From Sedimentisphaerales bacterium (GTDB taxonomy: Bacteria; Planctomycetota; Phycisphaerae; Sedimentisphaerales; SM23-30): a stretch of DNA of 35,325 bases. The notes under the pieces were generated by a model, which searched no databases, had not been told where the DNA came from, and saw only the letters and a list, made by a program, of their open reading frames with translations. Shown here in pieces: positions 25,125-31,948 of this stretch. The stretch lies in NCBI GenBank assembly GCA_016930295.1, contig JAFGHE010000266.1:1-35325 (forward strand). Reading direction: 5' to 3'. Position 1 is the stretch's first letter, and every line of letters starts with the position of its first letter. Position numbers and translations under genes: made by a program.

Positions 25125-25469
25125 ATGAAAAGATTAATTGTTCCGATAATAACCAGTCTATCAATAGTATGCTCCGGCTGTTTCTATTCCAAACCCAAAA
25201 TGAGTGTTGCTCAGCTTCAAAACAGTGATCCGGCAATTCGGATACAGGCAATTAAATGGGCCGGAGAAAACAAGTTAGAAATGGCTGTACCAGATTTGGT
25301 GGACCTGTTGGCCGATGAGGACAAGGCGGTTCGTTTTTATGCCATAGGGGCATTGAGACGGATTACCGGCACGGATCATGGCTATGATTTCAAAGCCAAT
25401 GCTCAGGAAAGAAGCCAGGCTATAGAACGCTGGCGCGAGGAATTGGAAAAAAATCAGCCAGATAGATGA
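25125..25469 (+). CDS. Small lipoprotein with HEAT-like repeats
   Basis: 114 residues from the ATG at 25125, preferred over 25086 because it starts a lipoprotein signal (MKRLIVPIITSLSIVCSGC, lipidation at Cys19) with AAGG 6 bases upstream. The rest contains about one and a half HEAT/PBS-lyase type helical repeats: QLQNSDPAIRIQAIKWAGEN and PDLVDLLADEDKAVRFYAIG then ALRRITG. Such repeats bind proteins. Anchored in the inner or outer membrane facing the periplasm. It is the gene before the HATPase-STAS-mla group, 133 bases apart with the 81-bp element between; a functional link is only possible. Confidence 0.82.
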   Translation: MKRLIVPIITSLSIVCSGCFYSKPKMSVAQLQNSDPAIRIQAIKWAGENKLEMAVPDLVDLLADEDKAVRFYAIGALRRITGTDHGYDFKANAQERSQAIERWREELEKNQPDR

Positions 25470-25502
25470 CTTCTATTGTTGTTATTTATAGTATTTATTA
25501 AG

Positions 25503-25583
25503 GACGCCAGCGTCAAAAGTAATGCGAAGCGTTGATTTTGGATTAAAAACAATGCTTTAAATTGGATATATCTACTTTTGACG
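25503..25583. repeat. 81-bp interspersed element, copy 2 (upstream of HATPase gene)
   Basis: It begins GACGCCAGCGTCAAAAGT (25503-25520) and ends ACTTTTGACG (25574-25583), the reverse complement of copy 1 at 8455-8535, of equal length. The core TGGATTAAAAACAA is kept in both. An internal stem GCGTTG/CAATGC with TTT/AAA can form around ggatta. It ends 19 bases before the HATPase start. Confidence 0.85.
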
Positions 25584-25602
25584 GGAGCATCATTAAGAAC
25601 AA

Positions 25603-26049
25603 ATGAAAGAACAGTGCCAAAAAGTCAGATTTCAGGTTGAATTGCGGATTATGGCATGTCCGCAGTATTTATATATAGCACGCCAGGCAGTAAGACGTAT
25701 GGCGGAACTATCGGAAATGAGCGAGGAAGAACGTGATGTTCTGACCCTGGCGATGGAAGAAGCCCTTACGAATGTGATCCGGCATGGGTATGGCGGGCCC
25801 TGTGATAAGCAGATGATCATACAATTAGGAAAAATCGAAGCAAATGGCGAGAGGTCGGCCGGTCTGGAAATCGTGATCAGCGATTTTGGCAAACAGGTGG
25901 ATCCGGGTGAAATAAAAGGTCGAGACCTGGATGATGTCAGGCCGGGAGGTTTGGGAGTTCATATTATTAAATCAATGATGGATGAAGTTGAATATACTCC
26001 CAGGGAAGAAGGGGGCATGCAACTGCGAATGGTGAAATATGCGAAATGA
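25603..26049 (+). CDS. Anti-sigma-factor-type HATPase kinase (RsbW/SpoIIAB-like)
   Basis: 148 residues. GHKL ATPase of the small serine-kinase kind: N-box MEEALTNVIRHGY (51-63), G1 box SDFGKQVDP (93-101), G2 box GGLGVHIIKSMMDEVEY (115-131). This family phosphorylates a Ser on a STAS partner and in many cases also holds a sigma factor. Here the partner STAS gene follows after 74 bases, but no sigma factor gene is present; the next genes are mlaE-F-D. The ATG at 25603 has no strong ribosome site (GGGAG 15 bases away). The leader holds the 81-bp element. Target assignment to STAS is by family and position. Confidence 0.9.
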   Translation: MKEQCQKVRFQVELRIMACPQYLYIARQAVRRMAELSEMSEEERDVLTLAMEEALTNVIRHGYGGPCDKQMIIQLGKIEANGERSAGLEIVISDFGKQVDPGEIKGRDLDDVRPGGLGVHIIKSMMDEVEYTPREEGGMQLRMVKYAK

Positions 26050-26123
26050 TAACGGGTCATGTCAGTGGAAAAAAATATTTGAAAGATACACAGGATAACA
26101 TACATTTTATGGCGAGGTAGACA

Positions 26124-26480
26124 ATGGCGGACGCAGGTGGAAACATTCAAAACATTATTAAAGATATCACCCGAGAGGGAGATGTGGTTATTGTCAAACT
26201 CACCGGTGAGATTGATATGCACTCTTCCACGGAATTGCGGGGCTGTCTGCTGGAGATTACCCAGGAACGCCCCAGGCTTTTGGTAATCAATATGGAAGAG
26301 GTGCTGTTTCTTGACTCGAGCGGACTGGCGGTTTTTGTAGAGACCATGCAGCAAAGCCGGACACAGGGCCGGCAGTTAAAACTGGTCGGATTGCATCCCC
26401 GTGTACGCAGTATCTTTGAGATATCACGACTGATGGATATCTTCCAGATATATGATACTCAGGAAGAGGCTTTGGCGTAA
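26124..26480 (+). CDS. STAS-domain protein (anti-anti-sigma / MlaB-like)
   Basis: 118 residues. STAS fold: VVIVKLTGEIDMHSSTELR (21-39), LLVINMEEVLFLDSSGLAVF (52-71) and LKLVGLHPRVRSIFEISRL. The phosphorylatable Ser of the SpoIIAA group is present (Ser66 in DSSG). The stop shares a base with the mlaE start (TAATG), so it is translationally coupled to a lipid transporter permease. In E. coli the STAS protein MlaB is part of the MlaFEDB transporter and stabilises the ATPase. This protein could be that subunit, a general anti-anti-sigma factor, or both. GAGG lies 7 bases before the ATG. Confidence 0.9.
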   Translation: MADAGGNIQNIIKDITREGDVVIVKLTGEIDMHSSTELRGCLLEITQERPRLLVINMEEVLFLDSSGLAVFVETMQQSRTQGRQLKLVGLHPRVRSIFEISRLMDIFQIYDTQEEALA

Positions 26481-27349
26481 TGGGTAAATCACGTTCAGGA
26501 ACAGATGAGCCGTTTGAGACCTCGGGTTACCTCCATGTCCTGGCTTTACTGGGCGGGACGGCTATGGGGATAAGCCGGAGAGTCCTGGCTACCCTGGGAT
26601 CGATTTCACTGTTATTGAGTGAAACGTTCGGAGGGATACTCTGTGGGGTATTTGTGCCGGGAGTTCGTCTGGGCCGGGAAGCCCTGTTGACCCAGATGGT
26701 GCGTGTCGGGATAAAAGCGATTCCCATTGTGATAATGATCCAACTGGCCATTGGTATGATTTTACCACTGCAGATGTTTCCCAAACTGGATGAATTCGGT
26801 CAGGCCGAACAAATAGCCACGATTAATGGCATTGCCGCCTTTCGGGAACTTGGCCCGTTGATGACGGCCGTGATATTGAGCGGTTTTGCCGGTGCCAGTA
26901 TTGCAGCGGAATTGGGTACCATGGTGGTTGCCGAGGAAATCGAGGCTCTGGAAGCGCTGGCCCTGAATCCGGTCCGGTTTCTGGTGGTGCCGCGCCTGTT
27001 GGCCACTATTGTAATGATGGTGCTGCTTACGGTGATTGCAGATGTGGTTATGGTTTTGGGTGGATTTTTAACGTCATTACGATTAGGAATCGATGCGGAT
27101 GTTTTTTACCTGCTCAGCCGGGAGGCTGTTGATTTAATGGGATTTGGCACGGGCCTGATAAAGGCCGGAGTGTTTGGTCTGCTGGTGGGTTTGATTGCCT
27201 GTTATCTGGGACTGGCCGTGAAACCCTGGCAGGGCAGTGACGGCGTGGGTAAGGCCACAACCCATACCGTGGTTTACAGTATTGTAGCGATCATCGGAGC
27301 CGACGCGATCTTTACCGTAATATTCTATTCCTATGGGTTATTTAAATAA
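26480..27349 (+). CDS. mlaE: MlaE-family ABC transporter permease
   Basis: 289 residues with five to six hydrophobic segments. Family marks: AIPIVIMIQLAIGMILPLQ, IAAFRELGPLMTAVILSGFA (coupling region with the FRELGP motif) then GASIAAELGTMVVAEEIEAL, and VVPRLLATIVMMVLLTVIAD. It is the inner-membrane permease of the MCE/Mla system that moves phospholipids between inner and outer membranes. It overlaps the STAS gene by one base and mlaF by one base (TAATG at both junctions), so the three are tightly co-translated. The N-terminal 30 residues are polar. Confidence 0.95.
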   Translation: MGKSRSGTDEPFETSGYLHVLALLGGTAMGISRRVLATLGSISLLLSETFGGILCGVFVPGVRLGREALLTQMVRVGIKAIPIVIMIQLAIGMILPLQMFPKLDEFGQAEQIATINGIAAFRELGPLMTAVILSGFAGASIAAELGTMVVAEEIEALEALALNPVRFLVVPRLLATIVMMVLLTVIADVVMVLGGFLTSLRLGIDADVFYLLSREAVDLMGFGTGLIKAGVFGLLVGLIACYLGLAVKPWQGSDGVGKATTHTVVYSIVAIIGADAIFTVIFYSYGLFK

Positions 27350-28197
27350 TGCCGGATTATACCAATACAAGTGAGCCTGTCATCCAGGTCCGCTCTGTGA
27401 TAAAAAGTTTCGGTGATCAGCGGGTCCTGGACGGCATTGATCTGGATGTTATGCCGGGTGAAATCATGGTCGTCATGGGCGGCAGTGGCTGCGGCAAGAG
27501 TACGTTATTGCGCCACATGATCGGCTCGATCGTGCCCGATTCCGGCAGTGTAAAACTTTTCGGCCGGGAGATTACCACCCTGAGCGAACAGGAAATGAAT
27601 GAGATACGCAAGAAATTTGGAATTCTGTTTCAGTCCGGCGCCTTGATAAACTCGTTGACCGTGGGAGAGAATGTGGCCCTGCCACTGCGGGAGCATACGC
27701 ACCTGGATGAAAAGACCATTGAGATTATGATAAAAATCAAACTGGAACTGGTGTCCTTGAGGATTCATGCCGATAAGATGCCCGCGCAGTTAAGCGGCGG
27801 CATGAAAAAACGCGCGGGACTGGCCCGCGCCATTGCCCTGGATCCGCAGATTCTATTTTATGATGAGCCCAGCGCCGGGCTGGACCCGGTCACCAGTGCC
27901 CAGATAGACCAGTTGATTATCGATCTGACCCGCAAACTTCATGTGACCAGTGTTGTGGTCACCCATGAAATGGATTCGGCCTTTTCGATTGCCGACCGCA
28001 TGTGCATGCTGGATAAGGGGAAAGTGTTGAAGATCGGCATGCGTCAGGAATTTGAAACGCTGCGTGATACGCCGGCAGAAAATCTCACCAGCGATCAGGA
28101 TAAATTAATACGACAGTTTCTTCGGGGTGATGCCGATGGACCGCTGTCCAGGCGCAAAGCGGACAGCGATTATGAAGAGGATTTACTTAGAGTATGA
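27349..28197 (+). CDS. mlaF: MlaF-family ABC transporter ATP-binding protein
   Basis: 282 residues. Walker A GGSGCGKST (44-52), Q-loop FQSGALINSLTVGENV (94-109), ABC signature LSGGMKKRAGLARA (148-161), Walker B ILFYDEPSAGLDP (168-180) and His-switch VVTHEMDS, all intact. LFQSGAL-type Q-loops and GMKKRAG are typical of Mla/Ttg2A ATPases. The C-terminal extension is Arg/Asp-rich. It energises lipid movement through MlaE; in E. coli its C-terminal part contacts MlaB. Coupled to mlaE by a 1-base overlap; mlaD follows after 39 bases. Confidence 0.96.
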   Translation: MPDYTNTSEPVIQVRSVIKSFGDQRVLDGIDLDVMPGEIMVVMGGSGCGKSTLLRHMIGSIVPDSGSVKLFGREITTLSEQEMNEIRKKFGILFQSGALINSLTVGENVALPLREHTHLDEKTIEIMIKIKLELVSLRIHADKMPAQLSGGMKKRAGLARAIALDPQILFYDEPSAGLDPVTSAQIDQLIIDLTRKLHVTSVVVTHEMDSAFSIADRMCMLDKGKVLKIGMRQEFETLRDTPAENLTSDQDKLIRQFLRGDADGPLSRRKADSDYEEDLLRV

Positions 28198-28200
28198 GAT

Positions 28201-28230
28201 GAAGGCAAAGAGGCACAGAGGCACAGAGGA
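28201..28230. repeat. Purine-rich repeat supplying the mlaD ribosome site
   Basis: Two ggcacaga units after ggcaaaga; the final agagga is the only visible ribosome site for the mlaD ATG at 28237. A related repeat follows the mlaD stop (29566-29600). Confidence 0.55.
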
Positions 28231-28236
28231 TAAACG

Positions 28237-29565
28237 ATGGCCAGGAAAAAGCGAAATGAAGTGGCCGTGGGAATCACGGTATTAGTGGTATTAGTGCTGA
28301 CCTTTTTTATAGTAGTCACACTGGCGGATTGGCGCGGCGTGGTTACGCCCAAGCAGGAAATAACCGTTAAGCTTCCGTATCGGGTGGGTCTTAAAGGCCT
28401 GCAGACCGGCAGCCCCATACATCTGGGCGGCTTTAAAATAGGCCAGGTAACGAACACCACTATCGACAAGATCAATTCGGCTTCCTCAGACGACAGTGAC
28501 ATCTATGTCTATTTTACCATGAAATTACCCCGGGAGTATCCTGTGCGAACGGATTGTAAGCTGGCCCCGGAAAGTAATGTGCTGGGAGGTCAAACGATTC
28601 TCAGAATCGATGATTTGGGTCGGGCCGGCGCCCTTGTCAGTGATGGCGAGACGGTGGAACTGCCCCTGGCTGAAAGTGTGACTGATGCCATTAAAAAGGA
28701 ATTTGATCCGGATAATCCCGACGGCCTGATTGCGCAACTGAAATATGAAGTGGACCGGGATAACAGCGATTCTATCCTGGCATCCCTGGCAAGGACCGCC
28801 GCCAACATGAAAGAAATTACCGGAAAAATCAATGTGCAGGTGACCACCACCGATGACCAGAAGATGACAGTCATGACCAGAATCCATGCCATTATGGACA
28901 AAGTCAGTTGTATCACCGAAAATCTCAACTGCCAGCTTGATGCCGGTGACGACAAGGCAGCCCTGGCCAAACTTAATAGTGCCCTGGATAAACTGGACAG
29001 TTCTCTCGCCCAGATAAAGGATATGGTCCAGACCAGTAAGCCGGATGTGACGGATATGTTTGCCTCTCTGAAAAATACGGCCGAGCATCTGGAAAAGGAT
29101 GTGCCTGATATTACCGCCCAGATTAAAGAGTCTCTGGCCAAGGTGGATAAATCCCTGGATACCGCTCAGGTCGCCCTGGAGAATCTGAAGGGATTTACTG
29201 AAGGGGCCAACGAGACCATAGTCGTCAATCGCGATAATATCGATCAGATAATTCAGAACTTTACCGAGGTAAGTACTAATGTCAAACTGGCTATCCGTGA
29301 TATTAAACGTGCCCCCTGGAAACTGCTTTATAAGCCCCAAAAGGATGAAGTCAAAATCCAGGGCCTGATCGATTCGGCCGGCGCATTCGCCGCCGGCGCG
29401 GAACGACTGGACAGTGCGACCTTACGACTGAAACGTATGGTACAGACGGACGAAGGAGCCCTTGTTATCGACAGGGAGGAGATCAACGCCATGATCGCCG
29501 AACTGGAGACAAGCTTCCAGCGCTACCGCCAGGCCGAAGATGTATTCTGGGAGGAATTGGATTAA
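28237..29565 (+). CDS. mlaD: MCE-domain protein MlaD-like, substrate-binding subunit
   Basis: 442 residues, against about 180 for E. coli MlaD. One N-terminal TM (about 9-29, VAVGITVLVVLVLTFFIVVT), one MCE domain (about 38-145; VGLKGLQTGSPIHLGGFKIG, ESNVLGGQTILRID) and a long helical tail (about 160-440) with heptad-like segments (KLNSALDKLDSSLAQIKDMV, KESLAKVDKSLDTAQVALEN). MCE proteins form hexameric rings carrying lipid in a central channel; long helical tails, as in PqiB and mycobacterial Mce, form a tube reaching across the periplasm. This suggests the tail bridges toward the outer membrane in place of the soluble carrier MlaC, which is not in the window. Confidence 0.93.
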   Translation: MARKKRNEVAVGITVLVVLVLTFFIVVTLADWRGVVTPKQEITVKLPYRVGLKGLQTGSPIHLGGFKIGQVTNTTIDKINSASSDDSDIYVYFTMKLPREYPVRTDCKLAPESNVLGGQTILRIDDLGRAGALVSDGETVELPLAESVTDAIKKEFDPDNPDGLIAQLKYEVDRDNSDSILASLARTAANMKEITGKINVQVTTTDDQKMTVMTRIHAIMDKVSCITENLNCQLDAGDDKAALAKLNSALDKLDSSLAQIKDMVQTSKPDVTDMFASLKNTAEHLEKDVPDITAQIKESLAKVDKSLDTAQVALENLKGFTEGANETIVVNRDNIDQIIQNFTEVSTNVKLAIRDIKRAPWKLLYKPQKDEVKIQGLIDSAGAFAAGAERLDSATLRLKRMVQTDEGALVIDREEINAMIAELETSFQRYRQAEDVFWEELD

Positions 29566-29600
29566 GAAAGGCGCAAAGGGGCAAAGGCACACAGGCATAA
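29566..29600. repeat. Purine-rich repeat downstream of mlaD
   Basis: aaggcgcaaaggggcaaagg then cacacaggcataaaatg, resembling 28201-28230. Directly after the mlaD stop, so mlaD is bracketed by related repeats. Confidence 0.5.
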
Positions 29601-29612
29601 AATGTTCCGGTT

Positions 29613-29656
29613 GGGTGAAATGCTTTTACGAAGTGATACGAAGCATAAGCATGTTT
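29613..29656. repeat. 44-bp palindromic interspersed repeat, copy B
   Basis: Begins gggtgaaatgctttt and ends acgaagcataagcatgttt, opposite in orientation to copy A at 17156-17199. It lies between mlaD and the ATP-grasp gene. Confidence 0.75.
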
Positions 29657-29790
29657 GCCCGTGGGATACACCCCCTGTTACGGCAGGTAAGGATAAAGAT
29701 TTTTGGTGGTTTTACACTTTTTCAAAAAATCCTCCAAAATATCATTTCTATGGTTGACTCAAAGACCGGGGTTATCTACAGTGATGCGCT

Positions 29791-31944
29791 ATGAAGGTAG
29801 TAATAGTCTATAATCACGATTCTCGTAATGTCATCAACTTGTTTGGTGTGCCGAACCGCGAACGGATTGCCAAGAAAACGATTGGCCGGATTACCAATGC
29901 CCTTCGGTCGGGCGGCCATCAGGTCAAGGCCTTTGAAGGGGACAAGGATCTGGTGGACCGGCTGGAGGAATTTATGCCTCGGGTCATCAAAGGTGAGCAG
30001 CCGGGCCTGGTGTTCAATGTATCCTATGGTATCCAGGGGCAGGCACGATACACCCATGTGCCCGGTATCCTGGAAATGGTCGGTATCCCTTATGTCGGAT
30101 CGGGCCCCCTGGCCCACGGTCTGGCCCTGGATAAGGTAGTGGCCAAGATGATCTTTCGTCAGAATGGCATTCCCACCCCGGATTTTGCCGTATTGAATTC
30201 ATGGGAAACGATAGAGGTTGATTTGAACTATCCGCTCATTGTCAAGCCGCGAAATGAAGCGGTTTCCTTTGGTATCACAGTGGTCAAGGATCAGGCCCGC
30301 CTCCAGGAAGCGGTAAAGGCTATCATGGATAAGTTTCAGCAGCCGGTTTTAGTGGAGGAATATATCCGGGGTCGGGAGATTAATGTCGGACTTATCGGCA
30401 ACCATCCGCCGGAGATTTTTCCACCGGTCGAACTTCTGTTTGGACGCAAAGGACCTAAAATTTATACCTATGAGGATAAAACCCGACGGTCGGAGAGGGA
30501 AATACATTATAAATGCCCCGCGCCCCTGACCCGCAAGCAATATGAATACGTCCAGAACATTGGCCGTCAGGCTTTTGAGTCCCTGGGATGCTATGACTGT
30601 GCCCGCGTGGATATACGTATGGATAAACAGGGTAATTTCCAGGTGTTAGAGGTAAACAGCCTGCCCAGTCTGGGTGAACATGGTTCCTATTTAATCGGAG
30701 CCGGACAGGCCGGCCTGGATTTCAATGCCGTTATTAATCGGTTGGTAGAGGTTGCCAGTGCCCGTTATTTTGGGACTCCGGACCCACAGAAATTAAATAT
30801 TAAAGATACAGATTCCAAGTCCTTGATCCATAACTTCCTGACCCAGCGCAGGGACCAGATGGAACGCCGTCTGGAGTCCTGGACCAATTTGAACAGCCGT
30901 TCCAATGATTCAGTAGGGATCCATGAAGCCTTGAAAAAATTAAATGCCGGTATGGATAGTATTGGCTTAAGCCGGGTCCCTGATTTTTCGGATGATCCGT
31001 TTGTCCGCACCTGGCAGACCCGAAAGGGATTCACCGGAGGAACCCTGTTAATCGGGCATCTCGATGTTCCGGTAGAGGTCTCGATTCCGGGCCAGTCGTT
31101 TCGTCGTGATCCGGAATGGTTATATGGGGAAGGGATAGGCCTCTCACGCGGACCTCTGATAATGTTGGAATTTGTACTGCGGGGTTTAAAAACCATTCGC
31201 GCTCTGCATAAATTACCCCTGGGTATCCTCTATTATACGGATGAAGGACGCGATTGTCATTACAGTGCGGAATTTATAAGTAAGGCCGCGGAAAAAGCCT
31301 CTCAGGTTCTGATCCTCAGGCCCGGTAACATGGAAAACAAAATTATTACTCAGCGTCGCGGCCAACGCCGATACAGGCTCAGAGTGGACACATCGCCCAA
31401 ACGGCTTGGTAAACTATCCAAAAATCCGGATGCCTTGCAGTGGACTTCTGAAAAAATCGGTCACATGACCGGTTTATCTTCACGAAAAGATCGTCTGACG
31501 GTTGCCGTTTCCGATATACAGTCCATCTCTTATCCCATGCTTTTACCCCATCGAGTGACTATGACAATTCTGGTTAGTTATGGTGAGGAACGACTGGCGG
31601 ATGCCACGGAAAGAAAAATTAGAGAAATACTGGGCCCCAGTTCCGTTAAATACGAACTGGAAATGCTCTCAGATCGTCCTCCTATGAAGCTGCGAAATGG
31701 TAACCGACGTTTGGCCCGAAAGCTCTCTGAAGTGGCCCAGCAATGGGAAATCCCGCTATCTCAGGAGTCATCGCTTTGGCCCACGGTAGGGGGACTGGTA
31801 CCCAAAAGGACTGGCGCGGTCTGCGGTCTCGGTCCGGTGGCTAAGGATTTATATACACCTCAGGAGGCCGTCCAGCGTATCAGTATTTTACAGAGAACCT
31901 TGTTGCTGGCAGAGTTTTTACTCAAGTATGGGCAGGGGTATTAA
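29791..31944 (+). CDS. ATP-grasp ligase (D-Ala-D-Ala ligase-like) fused to a degenerate M20 peptidase domain
   Basis: 717 residues. The N-terminal half (1-330) follows D-alanine-D-alanine ligase: GIPYVGSGPLAHGLALDKVV (98-117), LIVKPRNEAVSFGITVVKD (149-167), VLVEEYIRGREINVGLIG (186-203) and ARVDIRMDKQGNFQVLEVNS (271-290) with the metal-binding E and N. The usual Ddl N-terminal GGxSxEhxVS block is missing and the omega-loop reads SLGEHGSYL, so the substrate is probably not two D-Ala. The C-terminal half (about 345-717) matches M20 metallopeptidases: IGHLDVPVE (His423, Asp425), YGEGIGLSRGP where a GxGxxDxKG metal site is expected, and TDEGRD (483-488) for DEE; the last ligand His is replaced near LYTPQEAV. 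It is probably inactive as a peptidase. No signal peptide. It starts a group with the next three genes. Confidence 0.88.
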   Translation: MKVVIVYNHDSRNVINLFGVPNRERIAKKTIGRITNALRSGGHQVKAFEGDKDLVDRLEEFMPRVIKGEQPGLVFNVSYGIQGQARYTHVPGILEMVGIPYVGSGPLAHGLALDKVVAKMIFRQNGIPTPDFAVLNSWETIEVDLNYPLIVKPRNEAVSFGITVVKDQARLQEAVKAIMDKFQQPVLVEEYIRGREINVGLIGNHPPEIFPPVELLFGRKGPKIYTYEDKTRRSEREIHYKCPAPLTRKQYEYVQNIGRQAFESLGCYDCARVDIRMDKQGNFQVLEVNSLPSLGEHGSYLIGAGQAGLDFNAVINRLVEVASARYFGTPDPQKLNIKDTDSKSLIHNFLTQRRDQMERRLESWTNLNSRSNDSVGIHEALKKLNAGMDSIGLSRVPDFSDDPFVRTWQTRKGFTGGTLLIGHLDVPVEVSIPGQSFRRDPEWLYGEGIGLSRGPLIMLEFVLRGLKTIRALHKLPLGILYYTDEGRDCHYSAEFISKAAEKASQVLILRPGNMENKIITQRRGQRRYRLRVDTSPKRLGKLSKNPDALQWTSEKIGHMTGLSSRKDRLTVAVSDIQSISYPMLLPHRVTMTILVSYGEERLADATERKIREILGPSSVKYELEMLSDRPPMKLRNGNRRLARKLSEVAQQWEIPLSQESSLWPTVGGLVPKRTGAVCGLGPVAKDLYTPQEAVQRISILQRTLLLAEFLLKYGQGY

Positions 31945-31948
31945 TGAG

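Noticed and set aside
25603-26480. Standard sigma-B-type partner-switch operon
   Set aside because: No sigma factor gene follows; the next genes are the Mla transporter with 1-base overlaps, so sigma control is not the favoured reading, though not excluded.
29602-29757. 52-codon ATG frame between mlaD and the ATP-grasp gene
   Set aside because: It runs through the 44-bp repeat, has no ribosome site and gives a low-plausibility Trp/His-rich peptide.
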